Below are positions 58,738 through 64,000 of a DNA stretch of 64,000 nucleotides, one piece after another; position 1 is the first letter of the stretch; the number at the start of each line of letters is the position of its first letter. Below the pieces are notes generated by a model. That model was not told where the DNA came from and made no database searches. It was given only the letters and a program-made list of their open reading frames with translations. The translations under genes were made by a program, and so were the position numbers. The stretch is from Dokdonella_A sp044227025 (lineage in GTDB: Bacteria; Pseudomonadota; Gammaproteobacteria; Xanthomonadales; Rhodanobacteraceae). The stretch covers positions 496,001-560,000 of the forward strand of contig NZ_JBGAFX010000001.1 of assembly GCF_044227025.1 (NCBI RefSeq), read 5' to 3'.

Positions 58738-60849
58738 ATGCGAACGATTCCGTGGCGGTACCTGCCTGCCGTGGCCTGCCTGTGCCCCATCGGGGCGGCC
58801 TGCGCCGATGCGGACCTGCCGGTCGTCGTGGTCACCGCCACGCGTATCGGCACGCCCGCGTTCGAGATTCCGGCGTCGGTCGACACGGTGTCGATCGACG
58901 AGGTGCAGGACGTGCTCGGCGTGAACCCGTCCGACTACCTCGCCGGAATTCCCGGACTGCTCGCGCGCGACCGGCAGAACTACGCGCAGGACGAACAGAT
59001 ATCGATCCGCGGCTTCGGCGCGCGCGCGACGTTCGGCGTGCGCGGCGTGCGCCTGTATACCGACGGCATTCCCGCGACGATGCCGGACGGGCAGGGCCAG
59101 GTGTCGCATTTCAGCCTCGACTCGGCCGCGCGCATCGAAGTGCTGCGGGGCCCGTTCTCGGCGCTGTACGGCAATTCGTCCGGCGGCGTGATCCAGCTGT
59201 TCGGCGCCGACGGCAGCGTTCCGCCCGAAATCTCGCTCGATCTCGTCGGCGGCAGCTGGGGCAGCGCGCGCGCGAGCGCGAATGCGCGCGGCGTCGCCGG
59301 CGATATCGACTACAACCTCGACCTCACCCATTTCCAGACCGACGGATGGCGCGACCACAGCGCCGCGAAGCGCGAGTCCGGCAACGCCAAGCTCGGCTGG
59401 AAGATCGGCGAGGGCGGCAAGCTGACCCTGCTCGTCAACACGCTCGCATTGCCGGGCGCCGACGATCCGCTCGGACTCACGCACGCACAGTTCGACACCG
59501 ATCCGCGCAGCGTGGCGTCGGTCGCGACGCAGTTCGACACGCGCAAGAGCGTGCACCAGAATCAGGGCGGCGCGATCCTCGAACAGGAACTTGGCGACGG
59601 CCACGCGCTGCGCGTGCTTGGCTACTACGGCCGGCGTGGTGTCGAGCAATACCTCGCGATTCCCGCCAGCGTCCAGGCGAACCCGAAGCATTCCGGTGGC
59701 GTGGTCGACCTCGATTCCGGCTACGGCGGCGCGGATGCACGATGGATCTGGCGCGGCGAACTCGCCGGTCGCGCGTTCGAGATCGCCGCGGGGCTGAGCT
59801 GGGATCGGCAGCAGCAGCATCGACGCGGCTACGAGAATTTCGTCGGTGACCTGCTCGGCGTGCGCGGCACATTGCGCCGTGACGAAGACGACACCGTGCG
59901 CGACTTCGACGAGTACGCTCAGGCCACCTGGCGGATTGCCGAACGCTGGAGCGTTACCGCCGGCCTGCGCCACAGCGCCGTCGCGTTCAAGGCGGTTGAC
60001 CACTACATCCACGCCGGCAATCCCGACGACAGCGGCGGCGTCGACTACGCGGCGACGACGCCGGTCGCGGGCCTGCTCTGGCGCGCGGCGCCGGGCGTGA
60101 ATGCGTACGCCTCCTACGGACGCGGTTTCGAAACCCCGACCTTCAACGAACTCGGCTATCGCGCCGACGGCGCCGCCGGACTCGCGTTCAACCTCGATCC
60201 GGCGCGCAGCCGCAATGCGGAAGTCGGCGTGAAGCTGCGGCCGGATCCGCGCATCGAGGCGACCTTCGCGTTGTTCCGCGCCGACACGCGCAACGAACTC
60301 GCGGTCGCGACCAGCAGCGGCGGGCGCACGACCTATCAGAACATCGGCAAGGCGCGCCGTGATGGCGCCGAGGCCGCACTCGCATGGCGCATCGCCGATG
60401 ACTGGAAATTGCAGTTCGCCTGGACCTGGCTCGACGCGCGTTTCCGCTCCGCGTTCCTGACCTGCGCCGGCACGCCATGCACGACCCCGGACACGCCGGT
60501 CGCCGCCGGCGCACGCATCCCCGGCATTCCGCGCACCGACGTGCATGCGGGGCTGCGCTTGGGCGGCGAACGCGGATGGCATGCGGGCGCTTCGGGTGAC
60601 TACGTCAGTGCAGTCGTCGTCAACGACCGCGGCAGCGATGCTGCGCCTGCGTATTTCCTTGCTGCCGCCGATGTGGGCTACGCGTTCGAACTCGATGCCG
60701 GGCGGTTCGATGCGTTCGCGCGCATCGACAACGCGTTTGATCGCCGCTACGCCGGCTCGGTCATCGTCAACGATGCGAATGGGCGTTACTTCGAGCCTGC
60801 GGCGGGGCGGGCTTTCATGGTGGGCGCGAAATGGATGTGGGGACGCTGA
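58738..60849 (+). CDS. TonB-dependent outer-membrane receptor (iron-complex type)
   Basis: 703 aa. The signal peptide is MRTIPWRYLPAVACLCPIGAACA. The TonB-box-like DLPVVVVTATRIG is followed by the plug domain (VDTVSIDEVQDVLGVNPSDYLAGIPGLLARDRQNYAQDEQISIRGFGARATFGVRGVRLYTDGIPATMPDGQGQ, then RIEVLRGPFSALYGNSSGG). The barrel ends RAFMVGAKWMWGR; a C-terminal aromatic is replaced by Arg after Trp. The plug resembles FecA/PupB-like ferric-siderophore receptors, but the substrate is not certain. An earlier ATG at 58708 would add ten residues before the signal peptide. Large repeat copy C begins 36 bases after the stop codon. Confidence 0.9.
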   Translation: MRTIPWRYLPAVACLCPIGAACADADLPVVVVTATRIGTPAFEIPASVDTVSIDEVQDVLGVNPSDYLAGIPGLLARDRQNYAQDEQISIRGFGARATFGVRGVRLYTDGIPATMPDGQGQVSHFSLDSAARIEVLRGPFSALYGNSSGGVIQLFGADGSVPPEISLDLVGGSWGSARASANARGVAGDIDYNLDLTHFQTDGWRDHSAAKRESGNAKLGWKIGEGGKLTLLVNTLALPGADDPLGLTHAQFDTDPRSVASVATQFDTRKSVHQNQGGAILEQELGDGHALRVLGYYGRRGVEQYLAIPASVQANPKHSGGVVDLDSGYGGADARWIWRGELAGRAFEIAAGLSWDRQQQHRRGYENFVGDLLGVRGTLRRDEDDTVRDFDEYAQATWRIAERWSVTAGLRHSAVAFKAVDHYIHAGNPDDSGGVDYAATTPVAGLLWRAAPGVNAYASYGRGFETPTFNELGYRADGAAGLAFNLDPARSRNAEVGVKLRPDPRIEATFALFRADTRNELAVATSSGGRTTYQNIGKARRDGAEAALAWRIADDWKLQFAWTWLDARFRSAFLTCAGTPCTTPDTPVAAGARIPGIPRTDVHAGLRLGGERGWHAGASGDYVSAVVVNDRGSDAAPAYFLAAADVGYAFELDAGRFDAFARIDNAFDRRYAGSVIVNDANGRYFEPAAGRAFMVGAKWMWGR

Positions 60850-60884
60850 GGCCGCTTTCGTCTTTCCCGATTTGTGGGAGAGGT

Positions 60885-61720
60885 GGGGTGAGGGCGCTCT
60901 TGGCGTGTCCTTTCGTTGTTTCGTAGATTCGCTTACTTCGCGAAAACCCGCCCACGTCCGTGTAAGTTCGTCCCGCAACCCTGCGGGCCGGTTTCTTTCT
61001 GTGACTCCGGGCATCCTGCCCTCCGCCCTTCGGGCCAGCTTCGCTGTTCGCGCCGCTCCTGCGGCGCAGTGCTTGTCCAAGAGAAAGAAACCAAAGAGAA
61101 GGACACCCCGACAGCGCCGCTCTCCGGGCATCCTGCCCTGCGGGTGCGTGGACGTCGGCCGGGGTTCGCCGACGCTGCATCCTGCATCGCGGCGAACGCG
61201 CGCGCGTCGTGCGCGCGCCCCTGCGGGCCTTGTCGTCCGCCGTCCACCGGCGCTGAAGGGGACCCCGGAAGAGCCGCGCGCATCCTGCGCGCAAAGCCAG
61301 TGCCGCGTTGTAGGAGCGGTCTCAACCGCGATGCTTTGGCTTTTGCTTCTGCGCGCAGGAGCGCGCCGCTCTTCCACCAGGGTCCCCTTGCGGCCCGGCG
61401 AGCGGATGGAGGACTAGCCCGAAGGGGCGCGCGCACGATGCGCGCGCGTTCGTTGCGGTCCATGGATGGACCGTCAACGAACCCCGCCACCCGATCGCGC
61501 AGTCAGCGGGCAGGAGCCCGCTGACCGGGCCGCTGGGGGTGTCTTTTCTTTTGGTTCCTTTTCTTTGGACAAGCAAAGAAAAGGAACCGGCCCGCAGGGA
61601 TGCGGGACGAACCTACAGGGACGTGGGTAGGTCTTCGCGAAAGATCATCGAACCTGCTGCGCGAAACGAACAGCGACAGCACGGCAAGAGCACTCGCCCC
61701 GCCGTCTCCCGCAAGCGGGA
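60885..61720. repeat. Large inverted composite repeat, copy C (inverted relative to A and B)
   Basis: It occupies most of the 933-bp gap between the TonB receptor and the DUF937 gene. Both termini carry the GTGTCCTTTCGTTGTTTCG-like end in inverted orientation. The right hairpin, 61553-61588, has a perfect 15-bp stem GGTTCCTTTTCTTTG with the loop GACAAG. It is homologous to the left hairpin of copies A and B, but the stem sequence differs at several paired positions. The left hairpin (GGTTTCTTTCT...AAGAGAAAGAAACC, 60989-61090) is opened by an insert of about 70 bases at the loop side. A further end-like fragment (GGGATGCGGGACGAACC) occurs near 61725, so the right border is not sharp. Confidence 0.8.
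61310..61336. repeat. Degenerate half REP sequence in copy C
   Basis: GTAGGAGCGGTCTCAACCGC followed by GATGCT resembles one arm of the GTGGGAGCGGCGGAAGCCGCGATGCT palindrome, with a changed centre. It lies near the middle of the composite element, the place where copy B carries a full REP. Confidence 0.55.
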
Positions 61721-61782
61721 GATGGGATGCGGGACGAACCTGCAGAGATGTGGTGGGTCTTCGCGATGCAGGAACAGAAAGA

Positions 61783-62370
61783 CTAAACCCTCCCCCGCGA
61801 TCCGAACATCTGCGATCCCACCTTGAGCAGGTCGCCGAGGCCGAGCTGGCCGTCGCCGTCCTGGTCGAGGATCGAGCCGAGCAGGCCGCCGTGCTGGCCC
61901 TGGCCGATGTTCTGCAGTTCCTTGCCGAGCATGTCGCCGAGTCCGCCGGAATTCATGCCCTGCTTGCGGGTCATGTTGCCGAGCGCGGCCATCACGATCG
62001 GTGCAAGTATCGACATCAGCGCGCCGGCATTCTGCGTGCCGATGCCGCTGGCCTGACCGACGTTCTGCGCGGCCTGGCCCTGGCGGTTGCCGAAGATGTG
62101 GCCGAGGATCGCGCCGCCGTCGCCACCGCCGCCGAGCACGCTGCCGAGGATCGAGCCGATGTCGCCGCCGGCATGGTCGGCGGCGGCGTTGTGCAGCGCG
62201 TCGGCGCCGGCGTCGGTCGAGGCGTTCCTGGCGAGGCCGCCGACCACGACCGGCACGGCCTGCTGGATTGCCGCTTCGGCCTGCGAGGGATCGATGCCGA
62301 GCTGCGCCGCGATCGCCTCGATGCTCGCCGGGTCCAGGTGGCTCAGAACCTGCTGGGTCAGATCGCTCAT
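61783..62370 (-). CDS. DUF937 family protein with EF-hand-like loop
   Basis: 195 aa. DLTQQVLSHLDPASIEAIAAQLGIDPSQAEAAIQQAVPVVVGGLARNAS and the Gly/Asp-rich middle (GGDIGSILGSVLGGGGDGGAILGHIFG, then ILAPIVMAALG) are typical of DUF937/YidB-like proteins. Near the C-terminus DQDGDGQLGLGDL has the spacing of a calcium-binding EF-hand or dockerin loop. No signal peptide is present. AGGAGA precedes the ATG. The function of the family is unknown. It diverges from the Hpt-REC gene with a shared promoter region. Confidence 0.85.
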   Translation of the reverse strand: MSDLTQQVLSHLDPASIEAIAAQLGIDPSQAEAAIQQAVPVVVGGLARNASTDAGADALHNAAADHAGGDIGSILGSVLGGGGDGGAILGHIFGNRQGQAAQNVGQASGIGTQNAGALMSILAPIVMAALGNMTRKQGMNSGGLGDMLGKELQNIGQGQHGGLLGSILDQDGDGQLGLGDLLKVGSQMFGSRGRV

Positions 62371-62490
62371 CGGAATCTCCTGAAGTAGAGGGGCGTCGCG
62401 AGCTTCGCACGTACACCTGTCAGGCAGCTGCCGGGATCGGTCAAAGATCGTGAACCGGCAGCGGCCGTGCGTGTGTCCGCAGACCGGAGC

Positions 62491-62498
62491 ACTATAGT
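62491..62498. promoter_or_regulatory. Symmetric ACTATAGT box between divergent genes
   Basis: ACTATAGT reads TATAGT on each strand (62493-62498 plus; 62496-62491 minus), so it could serve as the -10 box for both the Hpt-REC gene (27 bases downstream) and the DUF937 gene (about 120 bases downstream). No -35 hexamer is convincing on either side. Confidence 0.35.
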
Positions 62499-62525
62499 CC
62501 CGCGACGAACCGAAGTACGAAGCGG

Positions 62526-63287
62526 ATGCCGATGAGCGACACCGACCATCGCCTCGAACGGTTGCACCAGCGCTACGCGAACTCGCTGCGTGCGAAGAGC
62601 GCGGCGTTGGCGGATGCATGGAGGGCGTTCGCCGCCAGTCCGGATGACGCCGCCTGCGCGCGCGAGCTGTCGATGCAGGTGCACCGCTTGTGCGGTTCGG
62701 CAGCGGCCTACGGCTATCGTCGCCTCGGTGAAAGCGCGTGTGCGGCGGATCGCCTGATCGCCGACGAACTGGCTATGCAGGAACCCGCGAGTGGTGATGC
62801 GCTGGTGCGCCGGTTCGCGTCGGGCGTGCAGGACGTGCTCGCCGAACTCGCCGCCGCATCGGCGACGCTGCGATCCGCGCCGCTCGCGGGCACGGCGCGC
62901 AACCTGCGCGTGGTGCTGGTCGAAGACGATCCGGCGCAGGCATCGCTGACCGCGGCGGAACTGGAGTCGCGCGGTTGCTCCGTGCAGATCGAGGATGGCG
63001 GCGATCATCTCTGGCAGACGCTGTTGCAGCAACCTTGCGATGCGGTCGTGCTCGACTACTGGCTGCGCGCCGAGACCGCGGCGGAGATCGCGCTCGCATT
63101 GCGACGCGAGCCGCAGTTCGCCAACATCGCCCTGGTTTGCTACAGCGTGGAACGCGACGAGCAGGTCCTGCGTGCGGTTCTTGCCGCCGGTTGCGATGTG
63201 GTGGTCGCAAAGGAGGACGGTGCGGAACCGCTGTTCGCGGCGGTCGGCGCTGCCGTCACGCGCATGCAGCGGCACGAGGGACCTTGA
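62526..63287 (+). CDS. Hpt-REC signalling protein
   Basis: 253 aa, soluble. The N-terminal histidine phosphotransfer domain has MQVHRLCGSAAAYGYRRLGE with the phospho-His at 53 (H-x-L-x-G-S-A pattern). The C-terminal receiver starts NLRVVLVEDDPAQASLTAAELESRGCSVQIEDGG with Asp176 in AVVLDYWLR and Lys in VVVAKEDG. Fusing an Hpt to a receiver suggests a phosphorelay branch point. No output domain or cognate kinase gene is adjacent; the nearest are the kinases at 54-58 kb. A second ATG at 62532 is possible. Confidence 0.88.
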   Translation: MPMSDTDHRLERLHQRYANSLRAKSAALADAWRAFAASPDDAACARELSMQVHRLCGSAAAYGYRRLGESACAADRLIADELAMQEPASGDALVRRFASGVQDVLAELAAASATLRSAPLAGTARNLRVVLVEDDPAQASLTAAELESRGCSVQIEDGGDHLWQTLLQQPCDAVVLDYWLRAETAAEIALALRREPQFANIALVCYSVERDEQVLRAVLAAGCDVVVAKEDGAEPLFAAVGAAVTRMQRHEGP

Positions 63288-63364
63288 AACGCAGGCTGGA
63301 AGCCGATCGTGACGCGACCGCGGATTTCGCCGAGAATCGCCTACCCGCGACAGCAAGGCCAGCC

Positions 63365-64000
63365 ATGCAGAATGCTTCCCCGATATCCCTGATCGGCGCC
63401 CCGACCGACATCGGCGCCGGTGATCGCGGCGCCTCGATGGGGCCGGAGGCGTTGCGCGTTGCCGGTCTCGCTGCGGCTCTGCGCGCGCGCGGGCTCGATG
63501 TCGTCGACCGCGGCAATGTCGCCGGGCCGTTCAACCCGTGGCTGCCACCGCACGATGGCTACCGGCACCTCGACGAAGTCGTCGCCTGGAACCGCGCGGT
63601 GATGGATGCGGTGGCGGCGGAACTTGCGCAGCAGCGCCTGCCGATCCTGCTCGGCGGTGACCATTGCCTCGCGATCGGTTCGATCACCGCGGTCGCGCGC
63701 CACTGCCGCGACAACGGCAAGCACCTGACCGTGCTCTGGCTCGACGCGCACGCGGACTTCAACACCAGTTCGATCACGCCGTCCGGCAACGTGCACGGCA
63801 TGCCGGTCGCATGCCTGTGCGGCTTCGGCCCGGATCCGCTTACCGAGCTTGGCGGCAGTTCACCGGTACTGTCGCCGGAGCAGATCCGCCAGATCGGCAT
63901 CCGCTCGGTCGACGCGGGCGAGAAGAAACTCGTGCGCGACGTCGGCCTCGACATCTATGACATGCGCTACATCGACGAAGTCGGCATGAAGCGCGTGATG
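63365..64000 (+). CDS. rocF: Arginase, N-terminal part (partial, runs off the window)
   Basis: 212 codons are visible. The sequence starts SPISLIGAPTDIGAGDRGASMGPEALRVAGLAAALRARGLDVVDRGNV and contains LLGGDHCLAIGS (first Mn-binding His), VLWLDAHADFNTSSITPSGNVHGMPVA (D-A-H-A-D metal cluster and the substrate-binding N-x-H-G segment) and IGIRSVDAGEKKLVRD. This is the arginase/agmatinase fold, and the SxxTPSGNxHGMP form is that of arginases, which convert arginine to ornithine and urea. The C-terminal D-x-D metal motif lies beyond base 64000. Confidence 0.93.
   Translation, partial: MQNASPISLIGAPTDIGAGDRGASMGPEALRVAGLAAALRARGLDVVDRGNVAGPFNPWLPPHDGYRHLDEVVAWNRAVMDAVAAELAQQRLPILLGGDHCLAIGSITAVARHCRDNGKHLTVLWLDAHADFNTSSITPSGNVHGMPVACLCGFGPDPLTELGGSSPVLSPEQIRQIGIRSVDAGEKKLVRDVGLDIYDMRYIDEVGMKRVM

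Noticed and set aside
62511..62524. AGTACGAAGCGGAT before the Hpt-REC gene as a third copy of the GTACGAAGGT site
   Set aside because: Only eight central bases match, and it lies too close to the start codon for the geometry of the other two.
1..64000. CRISPR array, tRNA, rRNA or phage genes
   Set aside because: No regularly spaced direct repeats, no cloverleaf with a CCA-type end, and no integrase, capsid or terminase motifs were seen in any frame.

Overview
The window is 64 kb of GC-rich (high-60s %) chromosomal DNA from a gammaproteobacterium of the Xanthomonadales/Lysobacterales. A Rhodanobacteraceae-like genus such as Dokdonella is plausible but not proven. The evidence is the gene repertoire (hrpB, tatD, yadGH, mdtABC, a PA0069-type radical SAM protein, an AlgP/histone H1-like protein, TonB-dependent receptors), the GTGGGAGCGGCGGAAGCC-type REP palindromes, and large non-coding repeats with TTTCTTTCTCTTG-type stems. 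No rRNA, tRNA, CRISPR array, prophage or insertion sequence was seen. Both ends cut genes: an EamA transporter at the left and arginase at the right.

Layout. 1-10 kb holds housekeeping genes: hrpB helicase carrying an in-frame REP insertion, a secreted protein with a clear terminator, tatD, a pirin, the yadGH ABC exporter and a ferredoxin-NADP reductase. 10-18 kb is one leftward six-gene operon for a non-canonical chaperone-usher surface structure (pilin-like subunit, second subunit, PapD-like chaperone, divergent usher, two further secreted proteins), with a CRP/Clp-like site upstream. 18-22 kb is a rightward operon: membrane protein, XRE repressor, secreted alpha/beta-hydrolase, natA, natB. 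Its sigma-70 promoter is bracketed by two 18-bp operators. 22-32 kb contains small metabolic, repair and stress genes (radical SAM protein, PNPOx-like protein, ada, glutathione S-transferase, yaiI, histone H1-like protein, DUF1993, a coiled-coil lipoprotein, sterol desaturase) and a GAF-GGDEF-EAL protein.

32-44 kb looks like a polyhydroxybutyrate (PHB) scavenging region: a GntP-type permease diverging from a TonB-dependent receptor and a secreted type-2 PHB depolymerase, then a symporter-fused hybrid histidine kinase converging on a LuxR-type response regulator (CrbS/CrbR-like), then a 3-hydroxybutyrate oligomer hydrolase. The two divergent promoter regions share a near-palindromic TGTACGAAGGTACA-like site at almost identical distance from a TAGSCT -10 box. 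The inferred flow is extracellular PHB to oligomers, oligomers across the outer membrane, oligomers to monomers, and monomers across the inner membrane, with the kinase/regulator pair in control.

44-53 kb is mdtABC (an RND efflux pump with two pump subunits and no TolC gene), interrupted between mdtB and mdtC by a large repeat element. 53-58 kb has msrAB converging on a three-gene overlapping two-component operon. 58-64 kb has two small proteins, another TonB-dependent receptor, a third large repeat element, a DUF937 protein, an Hpt-REC protein and the start of arginase.

The three large repeat elements (about 231-975, 47490-48170 and 60885-61720) are each two diverged halves in inverted orientation. 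Each half carries a long hairpin whose stem sequence differs between halves and copies while base pairing and the six-base loop are kept. This covariation is the most unusual non-coding signal in the window.
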